A stretch of DNA of 64,000 bases from Herbidospora cretacea (GCF_001570605.1 NZ_BBXG01000026.1:32188-96187), one strand, 5' to 3'. Shown: positions 7,563 through 19,593, counted from the stretch's first letter. Made by a program: numbers and translations. The notes: generated by a model from the sequence alone, not told the origin.

Positions 7563-8438
7563 ATGACTTCACGCGATAGCCGACGTGTCCTAACGTTGCC
7601 CGTTGTGGGATGTTTCAGAAGGTTGGCTGCCGTCTCGACGCTGATGAGCGTCCTCGCGTGCGGTGGACAGGCTACCGAATCAACCACGCCCCCTACCGGC
7701 GTTTCGGTCGCGTTGCAGCAGTGGCGTTCGGATGTCGCGGCCCACCGGATCCAGGTCTCGGTCACCAACGCCGGCGACACCCCCCTCCACATCGCCGACC
7801 TGCGGCTCGACTCCGGATCGTTCGAGCCGTCGGCCCCGGTGAAGGTGGACACCACGCTGGGCCGGACGCCCCGGACCGACTTCCCGATCACCTACGGCAG
7901 GGCCCGGTGCGACGCCACCGCGATCCCGCCGGTCAGGCGGACGGACATCGTCGCCACGGTGGCCGTGGGCGGCGCGCCGCCGAGGGAGGTCCGCTTCCCG
8001 ATCCCGGTCACCGACGGCCTGCTCAAGCAGCTCGTGAAGTACGAGTGCGGCGAGCACATCCTCAGGCAGTCGGCCACGATCGCCTTCGGCCCCGGCTTCA
8101 CCAGGAAGGGTGACGACCTCCAGGGCGCCCTCGTGGTCAGCACCACCCGTCCCGTGACGATCGACGACATCGACGGCACGACCCACTACGTGCTGGAGCC
8201 CGAGAAGAGGCGGCCCGTCGCGGTCGTGGAGCCGGGCACGGTGGACGTCCCCGTCACGATCCGGCCCACCCGCTGCGACCCGCACGCCTTCGCCGAGGCC
8301 AAGCAGGCCTACCTGTTCCAGGTCTGGGGGCACACCGAGGGCGGGGAGACCTACCGGATGATCGTCACCCCGCCCAAGGACGTCCAGGAGAGACTGCTCG
8401 ACTACGCCATCGAGGTCTGCGACTTCCCGGCCACGTGA
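7563..8438 (+). CDS. Putative secreted lipoprotein of unknown function
   Basis: 291 residues with an N-terminal hydrophobic segment ending in VLACGG, a plausible lipobox with Cys at about residue 32. The exported part looks all-beta, with two similar-sized halves, conserved Cys residues (GRARCDA, KYECGEH, PTRCDPH, EVCDFP) and no catalytic motif I recognise. An ATG start at 7563 is used; a downstream GTG (near 7605) would shorten the signal. It is divergent from pyk and its last 37 bp overlap the convergent DUF2784 gene. Confidence 0.7.
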   Translation: MTSRDSRRVLTLPVVGCFRRLAAVSTLMSVLACGGQATESTTPPTGVSVALQQWRSDVAAHRIQVSVTNAGDTPLHIADLRLDSGSFEPSAPVKVDTTLGRTPRTDFPITYGRARCDATAIPPVRRTDIVATVAVGGAPPREVRFPIPVTDGLLKQLVKYECGEHILRQSATIAFGPGFTRKGDDLQGALVVSTTRPVTIDDIDGTTHYVLEPEKRRPVAVVEPGTVDVPVTIRPTRCDPHAFAEAKQAYLFQVWGHTEGGETYRMIVTPPKDVQERLLDYAIEVCDFPAT

Positions 8439-8791
8439 CGGCGGTACCGGATGAGCGCGAACCCGGCCCAGGAGATCACGATCACCGTGATGATCCCGAC
8501 GCGGACCTCCGTGAGGTACCGCGTCGGATAGACCACGCCGGTGATGTAGGTGTCGATGAAGCCGCTGGGCTTGAGCCGCGCCGCGCCCGCCTCGGCGCGG
8601 GCCCAGTTCTCCAGCGCCGTGAGCGGGCACTCGACCAGCCCGCCGAGCTGGATCGCGCCCCAGGTCGCGAACCCCAGGCTGGGCCAGATCAGCCGGGGCC
8701 ACCGCCACGCCAGGAATCCGCCCAGGGCGATGTACGCGATGACGATGAAATGCACGACCATCACGGTTTGCCACAAAACGTGATAAATCAT
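8402..8791 (-). CDS. DUF2784-family small membrane protein
   Basis: 129 residues with about four hydrophobic segments. It matches the DUF2784 pattern: MIYHVLWQTVMVVHFIVIAY at the N-terminus, ALGGFLAWRWPRL, and the conserved CPLTALEN motif in the middle. Function unknown in the family. The 3' end overlaps the convergent lipoprotein gene. Confidence 0.82.
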   Translation of the reverse strand: MIYHVLWQTVMVVHFIVIAYIALGGFLAWRWPRLIWPSLGFATWGAIQLGGLVECPLTALENWARAEAGAARLKPSGFIDTYITGVVYPTRYLTEVRVGIITVIVISWAGFALIRYRRHVAGKSQTSMA

Positions 8792-8849
8792 TTCTCGAAC
8801 CTAGAGACAGGACGGACGGCCGGAATCCGTCCGGCTACTCATCTCTTTT

Positions 8850-10427
8850 CTAAGTACCCGAAATCGTGACGGCCTTCAGGGCGCTGACGATGCCGTGCCC
8901 GTAGAAGCCGTTCCGCGAGGCGCTCCCCTCGCAGGTGTGGGTCGTCTTGGCCGAGTAGCGGTAGTTGCCCGAGGCCGGGCAGCTCCGGTCGTAGGTGGAT
9001 GCGTAGAGCAGGCTCTCCAGCCGGGCCGGGTCGAGGTGCAGGCCGCCCTTGCCGGGCTTGCCGAACCGGGCCACCAGCAGCGCCGCGACCCCGGTGACGT
9101 GCGGCGCGGCCATCGAGGTGCCTTCGAGGTACTGGTAGTAGGAGCAGCCGCCGAGCCTGCACTCCCGGATCACGGAGGAGTCGAACGGCTCGCCCTTGGC
9201 GTCGATCATCCCCGCGGCCTTGAGCGCGTGGCGCGGCGCGGCGGCCAGGATCTGGCGGGCCGCCCCCTTCAGCGAGGTGCCGGTGTCCTGGCCGTCGCCG
9301 CCCGGGGCGGCCACGTCGGCCTGCTCGGCGCCGTAGTCGGAGTAGACCGCCTTGCGCTTGCTCGGGCCGACCGAGGTCACCGCGATCACGCCGGGCAGCT
9401 CGGCCGGGATGTTCAGGCACGTGTTGTCGATCGTGCGGGACTTGGCGGCGCCCACCGGGTAGTCGGGGCTGACGGTGTCCTTGGACGGCCTGCCCAGGTC
9501 GATCGAGCCGTTGCCGATGGCGCTGATCAGGGTCACGCCGTGGGCGCGGGCGTAGTTCACCGCGCGGGTCATGCCCGCGATGATCGCCTTCTGCTCCGAC
9601 TGCTGGGCGGCGGTGTCGGCCGGGTTGGCCGGGCAGTTGAAGTTCCACGGGTCGACGTAGAACGACATGTTGACCACGTCGATGCCGTGGTCGCCGGCGT
9701 ACTTGAGGGCGTCCATGGTCGGCTTGAGGAAGAAGTAGCCCGAGTCGGTGCCCGCCCGCAGGTTGACCAGCGACACGCCCGGGGCGACGCCGCCGATGCC
9801 GATGCCGTTCAGCGGCGAGGCGATCGTGCTGGCCACGTGGGTGCCGTGGCCGTCGTCGTCGACGTCGGCCGGGTCCTTGCAGCCCTTCCACTCACACGGG
9901 CCGTCGAGGGTCTTGCCCTCGGGGTCCTTCGGCCGGTCAGTGACGAAGTTGCGCGACAGGGCGCGGTTGAAGTTGGGCGCGATGTCCGGGTGCTTGCCGT
10001 CGATCCCGGTGTCGATGACGCCGACCAGCACCTTGTGGTTGCCGATCTCCTTCTTGTACGACCCCGCCGGCGTCGCCCCGATCATCCGCATGTCCCACTG
10101 GCGGGAGGCGAGCGGCTCGTTCCGCACCGCCCGGCGCGGCCCTGCCACGGGCTTGACCCGGGCCACCTCGCCGACGGGCTTGTCGGACAGCACGCCGACG
10201 ATGGCCGGGCTCGACGGGATCCGGGCCGCCCTCGCGACCAGATAGCCGAGGTCCGCGTCGTCCGACAGGACGTCGCCGCCGGTCGCCTCGACCGCGTCGG
10301 TCGCGGCGCCGCCCTGGCCGGGTGTGTAGAAGACCAGGTAGTCCTCCGTCGCGGCGGCGCTCAGGGGGGCCGCGCAGGCCGTGGTCAGCAGGGTCAACGT
10401 CAGACCCGCGATTACTGCCTTGCCCAC
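8850..10427 (-). CDS. Secreted subtilisin-like serine protease (S8)
   Basis: 525 residues with a signal peptide (hydrophobic stretch about 5-25), a short I9-like propeptide (about 28-105), then a subtilase domain. The catalytic triad is visible: Asp139 (GVIDTGIDGKHPD), His194 (DDDGHGTHVAS) and Ser438 (EGTSMAAPHVTG); oxyanion Asn306 (AIGNGS). Cys pairs in a surface loop (GPCEWKGC, RECRLGGC) suggest disulfides outside the cell. The GTG start at 10427 has an AGGAGG 4-5 bases upstream. Preceded by an AT-rich patch (about 10456-10480) that likely holds its promoter. Probably an extracellular or wall-associated protease. Confidence 0.92.
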   Translation of the reverse strand: MGKAVIAGLTLTLLTTACAAPLSAAATEDYLVFYTPGQGGAATDAVEATGGDVLSDDADLGYLVARAARIPSSPAIVGVLSDKPVGEVARVKPVAGPRRAVRNEPLASRQWDMRMIGATPAGSYKKEIGNHKVLVGVIDTGIDGKHPDIAPNFNRALSRNFVTDRPKDPEGKTLDGPCEWKGCKDPADVDDDGHGTHVASTIASPLNGIGIGGVAPGVSLVNLRAGTDSGYFFLKPTMDALKYAGDHGIDVVNMSFYVDPWNFNCPANPADTAAQQSEQKAIIAGMTRAVNYARAHGVTLISAIGNGSIDLGRPSKDTVSPDYPVGAAKSRTIDNTCLNIPAELPGVIAVTSVGPSKRKAVYSDYGAEQADVAAPGGDGQDTGTSLKGAARQILAAAPRHALKAAGMIDAKGEPFDSSVIRECRLGGCSYYQYLEGTSMAAPHVTGVAALLVARFGKPGKGGLHLDPARLESLLYASTYDRSCPASGNYRYSAKTTHTCEGSASRNGFYGHGIVSALKAVTISGT

Positions 10428-10504
10428 GCGTCCTCCTTCGCTTGGAACGTCCAGATCATATAGATATTTCGGAATTGCCCCTGCGTCTGAGCGAGAAAAC
10501 AAAG

Positions 10505-10540
10505 AAACGGTGCCCCCGGGAATACCGGGGGGCACCGTTT
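10505..10540 (-). terminator. Rho-independent terminator of gltBD
   Basis: Long stem (AAACGGTGCCCCC... / ...GGGGGGCACCGTTT, one bulge) with a T-rich 3' side on the minus strand, placed directly after the gltD stop. Confidence 0.85.
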
Positions 10541-10558
10541 TGACGTACTAGACCAGTG

Positions 10559-12025
<1,467 letters not shown>

Positions 12026-12038
12026 GTCGTTACCCCCC

Positions 12039-15000
12039 TTATCCGTGCACCGCGGCCATGATGGCCTCGTCGATGTCGCGGCCCTCGGCCTCGGCCGTGG
12101 CCCTGGCGGTGAGCACCCGCTTGTAGTCGATCGGCATGATCTTGCCGAAACGCCCGAGAGCCGATTCCCAGTCGGCGAGCAGGCCCTTGGCGACCGGCGA
12201 ACCGGTCTCCGCGAGGTGCTTCTCGACCAGCTCGCGCAGGATCTCGGAGTCCTCGTCGCCGAGGGCCTCCAGCTCGACCATGTCGCGGTTGATCCGCTCC
12301 GGCTTGAGGTCCAGCACGTAGGCGACGCCGCCGGACATGCCGGCCGCGAAGTTGCGCCCGGTCGGCCCGAGGACGACGGCCCTGCCGCCGGTCATGTACT
12401 CGCACCCGTGGTCGCCGACGCCCTCGACCACGGCCGTGGCGCCGGAGTTGCGGACGCAGAACCGCTCGCCCACCACACCCCGGATGAACGCCTCACCGGA
12501 GGTAGCGCCGTAGAGGCCGACGTTGCCGGCGATGATCTGGCCGTCGAGCAGGTCGCTCGGCGGGGTGACCGTGATCCGGCCGCCCGACAGGCCCTTGCCG
12601 ACGTAGTCGTTGGCGTCGCCGGTCAGCCGCAGCGTGATGCCCTTCGGCACGAACGCGCCGAAGGAGTTGCCCGCCGAACCGGTGAAGCTCACGTCGATCG
12701 TGTTCTCCGGCAGGCCCGCCCCGCCCCACTTCTTGGTGACGTGGTGGCCGAGCATCGTGCCGACGGTCCGGTTGACGTTGCGGATCGGGAGTTCGAGCGT
12801 GACCTGCTGGCCGAACTCGATCGCGCCCTCGGCGAGCTGGATCAGCGTGTTGTCGAGCGCCTGCGCCAGGCCGTGGTCCTGCTCGACGACCTGCTGGCGC
12901 GGGGTGCCCGCGGGCAGGTCGGGCTGGTAGAGGATCGGCGACAGGTCCAGGCCCTGCGCCTTCCAGTGGGTCACGGCGGCCTCGGTGTCGAGCAGTTCGC
13001 TGCGGCCGATGACCTCGTCCAGCGAGCGGTAGCCCAGCTCGGCCAGGTACTCCCTGACCTCCTCGGCGATGAACTCGAAGAAGTTGACCACGAACTCCGG
13101 CTTGCCGGTGAAGCGCTTGCGCAGTTCGGGGTTCTGGGTGGCCACGCCCACCGGGCAGGTGTCGAGGTGGCAGACGCGCATCATCACGCAGCCCGAGACC
13201 ACCAGCGGAGCGGTGGCGAAGCCGTACTCCTCCGCGCCGAGCAGGGCGGCGATGATGACGTCGCGGCCGGTCTTGAGCTGGCCGTCGGCCTGCACCACGA
13301 TCCGGTCGCGCAGGCCGTTGAGCAGCAGGGTCTGCTGGGTCTCGGCCAGGCCGAGCTCCCAGGGGGTGCCCGCGTGCTTCAGCGACGTCAGCGGGGACGC
13401 GCCGGTGCCGCCGTCGTGACCGGAGATCAGCACGACGTCGGCGTGGGCCTTGGAGACGCCCGCCGCGACCGTGCCGACGCCGACCTCGGAGACCAGCTTC
13501 ACGTGGATGCGGGCCTGCGGGTTGGCGTTCTTCAGGTCGTGGATGAGCTGCGCCAGGTCCTCGATCGAGTAGATGTCGTGGTGCGGCGGCGGCGAGATGA
13601 GGCCGACGCCCGGCGTGGAGTGACGGGTCTTGGCGATCCACGGGTAGACCTTGTGGCCGGGCAGCTGGCCGCCCTCGCCGGGCTTGGCGCCCTGGGCCAT
13701 CTTGATCTGCACGTCGTCGGCGTTGACCAGGTATTCGGAGGTCACGCCGAAGCGGCCGGAGGCCACCTGCTTGATCGCCGAGCGGCGGTTGGGGTCGTAG
13801 AGGCGCTCGGGGTCCTCGCCGCCCTCACCGGTGTTCGACTTGGCGCCGAGCCGGTTCATCGCGATCGCGAGGGTCTCGTGGGCCTCCATCGAGATGGAGC
13901 CGTAGGACATCGCGCCGGTGGAGAACCTGCGCACGATCTCCGAAGCGGGCTCGACCTCGTCGATCGGGATCGGGCCGCCGGGCGCCGGGCGCAGCCTGAA
14001 CAGCCCGCGCAGCGTCATCAGGGACTCGGCCTGACCGTCGATCAGGTCGGTGTACTCCTTGAAGATCTCGTAACGCCGGGTGCGGGTGGCGTGCTGGAGC
14101 TTGAAGACGGTCGTCGGGTTGAACAGGTGGGGCTCGCCCTCGCGCCGCCACTGGTATTCGCCGCCGACCTCCAGGCGCCGGTGGGCGTTCTCGGCCCTCG
14201 GGTAGGCCTTGGTGTGGCGCTGGAGCGCCTCCTTGGCCAGCACGTCGAAGCCGACGCCGCCCAGGCGCGAGGTGGTGCCGGTGAAGCACTCGTCGATGAC
14301 CTCGGCCCCGAGGCCGAGGGCCTCGAAGATCTGGGCGCCCGTGTACGACGCCACCGTGGACACGCCCATCTTGGACATGACCTTGAGGACGCCCTTGCCG
14401 TACGCCTTGATGAGGTTCCGGACCGCCTTGCGGCTGTCGGGGAACAGCTCCTCGACGGTCTCGATCGCCAGGTAGGGGTTGATGGCGCTGGCGCCGTAGC
14501 CGACGAGCAGGGCCATGTGGTGGCACTCGCGCGCCTCGCCGGTCTCGATGACCAGGCCCACCCGGGTCCGGGACTTCTCCCGGATCAGGTGGTGGTGCAC
14601 CGCGCCGGTCAGCAGCAGCGACGGGATCGGCGCCTTCTCGGCGTTCGAACCGCGGTCGGACAGCACGATGATGCGCGCGCCGTCGGCGATCGCCTGCGAG
14701 ACCTCCTCGCGGATCTCCTGCAGCCGCCGGGTCAGCGCGTCGCCGCCCCCGCCGACGTGGAACAGGCCGGAGACGACGTGGGGCTGGAAGCCGGGCAGCG
14801 CGCCCTCGTCGTTGATGTGGACGATCTTCGCGAGCTCGTCGTTGTCGATCACCGGGTAGGGCAGCACCAGCCGGCGGCACGACACGGCGGTCGGGTCGAG
14901 CAGGTTGCCCTCGGGGCCGATGGTCGACTGCAGCGAGGTGACGAGCTCCTCGCGGATGGCGTCCAGCGGCGGGTTGGTGACCTGGGCGAACAGCTGGCTG

Positions 15001-16538
15001 AAGTAGTCGAACAGCAGCCGGGGCTTGTCGCTCAGGGCGGCCACCGGGCTGTCGGTGCCCATCGACCCGATCGGCTCGGCGCCGGTCGCGGCCATCGGGG
15101 TGAGGATGATCCGCAGCTCTTCCTCGGTGTAGCCGAAGGTCTGCTGGCGCTTGACGAGGGCCTCGTGGGTGGGGTGCTCGTGGTCGCGCTCGGGCAGTTC
15201 CTCGAACCGGACCAGGCCGGCGTGCAGCCACTCCTCGTAGGGCTCGGCGGCGGCGAGCTCGGCCTTGATCTCGTCGTCCTCGATGATGCGGCCCCGGGCG
15301 GTGTCGACCAGGAACATCTTGCCCGGCTGGAGACGGCCCTTGCGGACGATCCGCTCCTGCGGGATGTCGGACAGCACGCCCGCCTCGGAGCCCAGGATGA
15401 CCAGGCCGTCGTCGGTGACGTAGAAGCGGCCGGGGCGCAGGCCGTTGCGGTCGAGCACCGCGCCGACGACGGTGCCGTCGGAGAAGGAGATCGACGCGGG
15501 GCCGTCCCAGGCCTCCATCAGCGTGGAGTGGAACTCGTAGAAGGCCCGGCGGGCCGGGTCCATCTCCGTGTGGTTCTCCCACGCCTCCGGGATCATCATC
15601 AGCACGGCGTGCGGCAGCGACCGGCCGCCGAGGTGGAGCAGCTCCAGCGTCTCGTCGAAGGAGGCGGTGTCGGAGCCGTCGGGGTCGCAGATCGGGAACA
15701 GCCGCTCCAGGTCACCGGGGATCAGGTCGGTGTCGAGCATCGTCTCGCGGGCGCGCATCCAGTTGCGGTTGCCCTTGACGGTGTTGATCTCGCCGTTGTG
15801 GGCCACGTAGCGGTAGGGGTGCGACAGCGGCCACGACGGGAAGGTGTTGGTGGAGAAGCGCGAGTGCACCAGCGCGATGGCCGAGACGTAGCGCTCGTCC
15901 GACAGGTCGGGGAAGAACGGCTCGACCTGCTGCGGGGTGAGCATGCCCTTGTAGACCGTGGTCCGGCTGGACAGCGAGGCGAAGTAGACGTCGGCCTCGT
16001 GCTCGGCGCGCTTGCGGAAGGCGAAGGCGGCCCGGTCGAGGTCGATGCCCGACAGGTCGCCGGAGCTCACGAACAGCTGCATGAAGTGGGGCATCACGGC
16101 GCGGGCGGAGGGCCCGGCGTGCCGCGCGTCGACGGGCACGTCGCGCCAGCCGAGCACGGTGACGTTCTCCTCGGCGGCGATCTCGTCGATCATGCGCAGG
16201 GCGATCGCGCGGGCCTGGGAGTCGACCGGCAGGAACGCGATGCCCGCGGCGTACTTCCCGGCCTCCGGGAGGTCGAAGGGAACGACCGCGCGGAAGAACG
16301 CGTCGGGGATCTGCGTCAGGATGCCGGCGCCGTCACCGGTGTCCGGTTCGCTCCCCCGAGCACCCCGGTGGTCGAGGTTGATGAGCGCGGTCAGAGCCTT
16401 CTCGACGATGTCGTAGCTACGGCGGCCGTGGACGTCGGCCACCATGGCGACACCACAGGCGTCATGCTCGTACGAGGGGTCGTAAAGGCCCTGAGGCTCG
16501 GGAAGGTCCCCAGGACGGCCATGGCGGGCAGCAGGCAT
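12039..16538 (-). CDS. gltB: Glutamate synthase large subunit
   Basis: 1499-residue alpha subunit: an N-terminal class-II glutamine amidotransferase domain whose nucleophile Cys28 (HDACGVAMV) becomes N-terminal after removal of a 27-residue propeptide; a central domain; the FMN-binding synthase domain ([10 protein letters not shown]); the 3Fe-4S cysteines ([15 protein letters not shown]); and the C-terminal beta-helix. Converts glutamine and 2-oxoglutarate to two glutamates. Full family length, no break. The start at 16538 has a GGGAG element upstream. Confidence 0.97.
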   Translation of the reverse strand: MPAARHGRPGDLPEPQGLYDPSYEHDACGVAMVADVHGRRSYDIVEKALTALINLDHRGARGSEPDTGDGAGILTQIPDAFFRAVVPFDLPEAGKYAAGIAFLPVDSQARAIALRMIDEIAAEENVTVLGWRDVPVDARHAGPSARAVMPHFMQLFVSSGDLSGIDLDRAAFAFRKRAEHEADVYFASLSSRTTVYKGMLTPQQVEPFFPDLSDERYVSAIALVHSRFSTNTFPSWPLSHPYRYVAHNGEINTVKGNRNWMRARETMLDTDLIPGDLERLFPICDPDGSDTASFDETLELLHLGGRSLPHAVLMMIPEAWENHTEMDPARRAFYEFHSTLMEAWDGPASISFSDGTVVGAVLDRNGLRPGRFYVTDDGLVILGSEAGVLSDIPQERIVRKGRLQPGKMFLVDTARGRIIEDDEIKAELAAAEPYEEWLHAGLVRFEELPERDHEHPTHEALVKRQQTFGYTEEELRIILTPMAATGAEPIGSMGTDSPVAALSDKPRLLFDYFSQLFAQVTNPPLDAIREELVTSLQSTIGPEGNLLDPTAVSCRRLVLPYPVIDNDELAKIVHINDEGALPGFQPHVVSGLFHVGGGGDALTRRLQEIREEVSQAIADGARIIVLSDRGSNAEKAPIPSLLLTGAVHHHLIREKSRTRVGLVIETGEARECHHMALLVGYGASAINPYLAIETVEELFPDSRKAVRNLIKAYGKGVLKVMSKMGVSTVASYTGAQIFEALGLGAEVIDECFTGTTSRLGGVGFDVLAKEALQRHTKAYPRAENAHRRLEVGGEYQWRREGEPHLFNPTTVFKLQHATRTRRYEIFKEYTDLIDGQAESLMTLRGLFRLRPAPGGPIPIDEVEPASEIVRRFSTGAMSYGSISMEAHETLAIAMNRLGAKSNTGEGGEDPERLYDPNRRSAIKQVASGRFGVTSEYLVNADDVQIKMAQGAKPGEGGQLPGHKVYPWIAKTRHSTPGVGLISPPPHHDIYSIEDLAQLIHDLKNANPQARIHVKLVSEVGVGTVAAGVSKAHADVVLISGHDGGTGASPLTSLKHAGTPWELGLAETQQTLLLNGLRDRIVVQADGQLKTGRDVIIAALLGAEEYGFATAPLVVSGCVMMRVCHLDTCPVGVATQNPELRKRFTGKPEFVVNFFEFIAEEVREYLAELGYRSLDEVIGRSELLDTEAAVTHWKAQGLDLSPILYQPDLPAGTPRQQVVEQDHGLAQALDNTLIQLAEGAIEFGQQVTLELPIRNVNRTVGTMLGHHVTKKWGGAGLPENTIDVSFTGSAGNSFGAFVPKGITLRLTGDANDYVGKGLSGGRITVTPPSDLLDGQIIAGNVGLYGATSGEAFIRGVVGERFCVRNSGATAVVEGVGDHGCEYMTGGRAVVLGPTGRNFAAGMSGGVAYVLDLKPERINRDMVELEALGDEDSEILRELVEKHLAETGSPVAKGLLADWESALGRFGKIMPIDYKRVLTARATAEAEGRDIDEAIMAAVHG

Positions 16539-16667
16539 GAAATCACTCCCGTCGTCTTCTTCTGCGTGGTGACAGAGGGACGACGCTGGCCCTGCTGCAG
16601 TTGTGGTGAGTAGAGATTACCCCACGGTTTCCGAATGGCACCCGCCGGGCCCACTAGGGTTTCGCGT

Positions 16668-18104
16668 ATGTCGATCGAGGAGCTCTACGCGCGTGCCGGT
16701 GTGGACGGATGGCGGTTGCGCAAGGCCGTCTCTCTCCTGTCGGACGGTCAGTGGTGGACGCTCGCCGATGTGGTCAGGGAGACGGCGACGTCCCGGAGGA
16801 CGATCGAGGCGCTGATGCGGGTGCTCCCCCTTGAGCATCGCGACCAGCACGTCCGAATCCCAACTGAACAGGTCAAACTCTACAACATTTCGATATCGTC
16901 CTCTATTTCGGACCCGGTGTCTCATCTGGTGGACACTTCGGTGGTCGAGAGGATGGCCTCGCTCATCGCCGGGGCCCCCCGTGGCCGGTCGGCCCTCGAC
17001 CACGTGTCGGCGACCCCGGAGACCGTGGTCAGGCGGGCCCTGCTGCTGGGCGAGCGGTTCTGGCTGCCCGGTTCGCGGCTGCTCTGCGTGGGCGACCACG
17101 ACCTGACCTCGCTGGCGGTCCGGCTCATCCATCCCGAGACCGAGGTCATGGTCGTCGACATCGACGACCGCATCCTGGCCTACATCGACGAGCAGGACCT
17201 CGGGGTGACCACCCGCTGGACCGACCTGCGGCTCGGCCTGCCGCCGTCGGCCCGGGGCTGGGGCGACCTGGCGATCACCGACCCGCCCTACACCCCCGAC
17301 GGCGTCGGCCTGTTCGTGGCGCGGGGCCTGGAGGGCCTCCGGGACCGGGACGAGGGCCGGGTGCTGCTGGCCTACGGCGCGTCCGAGCGCACTCCGATGC
17401 TGGCGCTGAAGGTCCAGCACGCCCTCGCCGATCTGCAGCTGCTCAACGAGGCGATCTATCCCGACTTCAACCGCTACGACGGCGCCGAGGCGATCGGCAG
17501 CGCCGCCGACCTCTACGTCCTGCGCCCCACCACCAAGACCTGGCCCGCCGTCGCCTCCCGCGTCGACCGCCTGGCCACCGCGATCTACACCCAGGGCCCC
17601 CAGGCGGTCGAGTCCGCCGAGGCCGCTCCCCCCGACCTGGGCGACTACGCCCCCGACCTGCTCGTCGGCGACTGGCCCCGCGACCTGCTGCCGGGCGTCC
17701 CGAGGGTGCGCCTGTCGACCTGGCTCGCCAAGCCCTACGCCGCGCGCGTCTCCCGGGTGGCCATCCACGCCCCGGCCGGTCTGGAGGCGGCCCTCCCGCG
17801 CCTGGTCCTCGCCGCCCGCGACGCCGAGGTCCGCGTCTTCGGAACCCCGGGTTCCGTACGGCTCCCGCCCGCCCCCGACGCCATCACCCGCCGCATCCTC
17901 GCCGGCAGCCACGGCAAGGTCGCCAACACCTGGCGCGAGGGCCTCGTCCAGGAACTCGGGCTGACCAAGAACCAGGCCAGGGCCCGCATCCCCGCCTGGG
18001 CCGCCGCGACCGCGCTGGAACTCCCGATGCACCGCCTGACCGGCCTCGCGGCCGACGTCGCGCGCAGCCTAGAGAGCCAGGATCCGGGCCTGGACGAAGC
18101 GTGA
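16668..18104 (+). CDS. BpsA-like aminopropyltransferase (branched-chain polyamine synthase family)
   Basis: 478 residues. The first ~85 residues resemble a winged helix (RLRKAVSLLSDGQWWTL...SRRTIEALM). The central domain looks like a Rossmann methyltransferase-type fold with GDHD (142-145), DIDD (164-167) and DPPYTPDG (205-212). These match the motif order of the archaeal BpsA family (DUF43), which adds aminopropyl groups from decarboxylated S-adenosylmethionine to spermidine. A C-terminal region of about 150 residues looks actinobacterial-specific. Divergent from gltB with 129 bp between them; the ATG at 16668 has only a weak binding site. Its last 36 bp overlap the convergent gene. Confidence 0.72.
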   Translation: MSIEELYARAGVDGWRLRKAVSLLSDGQWWTLADVVRETATSRRTIEALMRVLPLEHRDQHVRIPTEQVKLYNISISSSISDPVSHLVDTSVVERMASLIAGAPRGRSALDHVSATPETVVRRALLLGERFWLPGSRLLCVGDHDLTSLAVRLIHPETEVMVVDIDDRILAYIDEQDLGVTTRWTDLRLGLPPSARGWGDLAITDPPYTPDGVGLFVARGLEGLRDRDEGRVLLAYGASERTPMLALKVQHALADLQLLNEAIYPDFNRYDGAEAIGSAADLYVLRPTTKTWPAVASRVDRLATAIYTQGPQAVESAEAAPPDLGDYAPDLLVGDWPRDLLPGVPRVRLSTWLAKPYAARVSRVAIHAPAGLEAALPRLVLAARDAEVRVFGTPGSVRLPPAPDAITRRILAGSHGKVANTWREGLVQELGLTKNQARARIPAWAAATALELPMHRLTGLAADVARSLESQDPGLDEA

Positions 18105-18653
18105 GGCCTGATCGAGGGCGGCCAGCGGCTCGGCCAGATCGGGCCCGTCGGCGCGCCGGGCGTCGCCCTCGGCCGACACCCAGCTCACCGACACGAAGTG
18201 ACCCATCGCCCTGACCATGGCGGTCCCGGCGTCCTCCGTCGCCAGCGGCGTCAGGAACAGCTCCTGCTTGAACCGCTGGACCAGCGCGTCCGCCCCGGCC
18301 ACGTCGGCCAGGTTGAACACCGCCACCTGCCCGACCACCTCAGGCCCCCGGAACAGCGCCCGGACGACCTGGGAGCACCCCTCGACGTCGGCCCCCACCA
18401 CGGCGGCACAGTCGGCGGTCAGGGCGACCGACTCCTTCTTCATCGCCCCGAGGGCGGCCGCCGGGAAGACCTCCTGCTCGGTCAGCGGGGCGGCGTCGGC
18501 CCGCGCCTGCGCGATCGGCGCGTAGATCGCCGAGCTGACCTCCGCCCGCACCGTCGCCGGCCGGTGGCCGTCGCCCGTTCCGGCACACCCGGCGCTCGCG
18601 GCGCTCGCGGCCAGCAGCACCGCCAAGGCCATCACCCGCATCATGCGTCCCAT
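18069..18653 (-). CDS. Putative envelope protein, related to the 18787-19593 protein
   Basis: 194 residues with an N-terminal signal-like segment (MRVMALAVLLAASAASAGCAG); the Cys may be lipidated, although the lipobox is not ideal. The rest shows two conserved Cys (TADCAAV, EGCSQVVRALF) and the stretch GHFVSVSWVSAEGD. The same features occur in order in the neighbouring 268-residue protein, so the two are diverged paralogues. I start at the ATG at 18653. No function recognised. Confidence 0.72.
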   Translation of the reverse strand: MGRMMRVMALAVLLAASAASAGCAGTGDGHRPATVRAEVSSAIYAPIAQARADAAPLTEQEVFPAAALGAMKKESVALTADCAAVVGADVEGCSQVVRALFRGPEVVGQVAVFNLADVAGADALVQRFKQELFLTPLATEDAGTAMVRAMGHFVSVSWVSAEGDARRADGPDLAEPLAALDQASRFVQARILAL

Positions 18654-18715
18654 GATGACGCGGAACGAGGCGCGGGAGGGCGGACATCTCACATCGCGGT
18701 CACCTCGCGAGCACC

Positions 18716-18770
18716 CACAGTGCGCATCACAGTGCGCATCACAGTGCGCATCACAGTGCGCATCACAGTG
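18716..18770. repeat. Tandem 12-bp repeat
   Basis: Four exact head-to-tail copies of CACAGTGCGCAT plus a 7-base partial copy, in the 133-bp gap between the two related envelope-protein genes. It could be read in frame as a Cys-Ala-Ser-Gln repeat, but no start or codon context supports translation. Confidence 0.9.
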
Positions 18771-18786
18771 GGCACTCTCGGACGAT

Positions 18787-19593
18787 TCAGTTCGCCGGGA
18801 CCCCGGTCACCGCGACGACCCGGCGGTAGACGACCTTCTCGGCCTCACGCACCGCCAGGCTCAGGGTCACCATGTCGTCGGTGTCCTCGGGCTGCGCGCC
18901 GTCGGCGCGGCCGATCCAGACCAGGCCCGCGTAGTGGCCCATGGCGTGGCCGCTGGACTCGGTGAACCCGGTCAGCGCCGGGGTGCCCGCCGGGAGCGGC
19001 AGCACCCACCCGCCCCGGTAGAGGCTGGCGAGCTTGCCGACCAGCTCGTCGGCGGCGGCCGCCGAGGCGAGGTTGTAGAGGGTGTACTGAGCGACGTAGC
19101 GCCCGTCGGCGCTGGTGAACAGGGCGCGGGCGGCCTGGGTGCAGCCGGCGGTCTCCAGGGCGTCGGTCAGGTCGCCGCCCCAGACGGTCGAGCCGCAGTC
19201 GGCGTCGAGCTGCCGCTCGCCCAGCTTCAGGCTGATCTTGCCGGCCTTGAGGGTCTTGCTGCCGAAGACCTCCTCGACGGTCAGCGGCTTGGCGTCGGCG
19301 GCGCGGTCGGCGATCGGCGCGAACTGCTTCAGCGACGGCCACGCCCGGTAGGCGGCCGGCCGGGCCTGGCCCAGCGGCGAGCTCGACTGCTGCTCGGCCA
19401 CCGGGTCGTCGCCGAACGCCTCGACCACGAAGACCAGCACGAACGCCATCACCAGGATGCCGACGACCGAGGCCAGCACGGCGAGGATCTTCTGCTGGCC
19501 GCCGGTGAGCCCCATCTCCGCCAGGCGGACGCTGCCCCACGTCTCATCGGGCGCCGGGCGGCGTTTGGCGCGGCCCGGCTTGGCGGAGGTCAC
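18787..19593 (-). CDS. Membrane-anchored extracytoplasmic protein, unknown function
   Basis: 268 residues: a basic cytosolic N-terminus, one membrane segment (about 37-59), and an external domain with the same conserved Cys pair and GH(Y/F)xGLVWIGRADG-like segment as the 18069-18653 protein. The GTG start overlaps the stop of the VIT-family gene by 4 bp (GTGA), so it is translationally coupled and co-expressed with it. Function unknown; an envelope or membrane accessory role is inferred only from topology. Confidence 0.78.
   Translation of the reverse strand: MTSAKPGRAKRRPAPDETWGSVRLAEMGLTGGQQKILAVLASVVGILVMAFVLVFVVEAFGDDPVAEQQSSSPLGQARPAAYRAWPSLKQFAPIADRAADAKPLTVEEVFGSKTLKAGKISLKLGERQLDADCGSTVWGGDLTDALETAGCTQAARALFTSADGRYVAQYTLYNLASAAAADELVGKLASLYRGGWVLPLPAGTPALTGFTESSGHAMGHYAGLVWIGRADGAQPEDTDDMVTLSLAVREAEKVVYRRVVAVTGVPAN

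Noticed and set aside
7496-7891. N-terminal extension of pyruvate kinase
   Set aside because: No family match and overlaps the divergent lipoprotein start; GTG 7495 fits the known N-terminus.
18716-18770. CRISPR array
   Set aside because: Copies are head to tail without unique spacers and too short.
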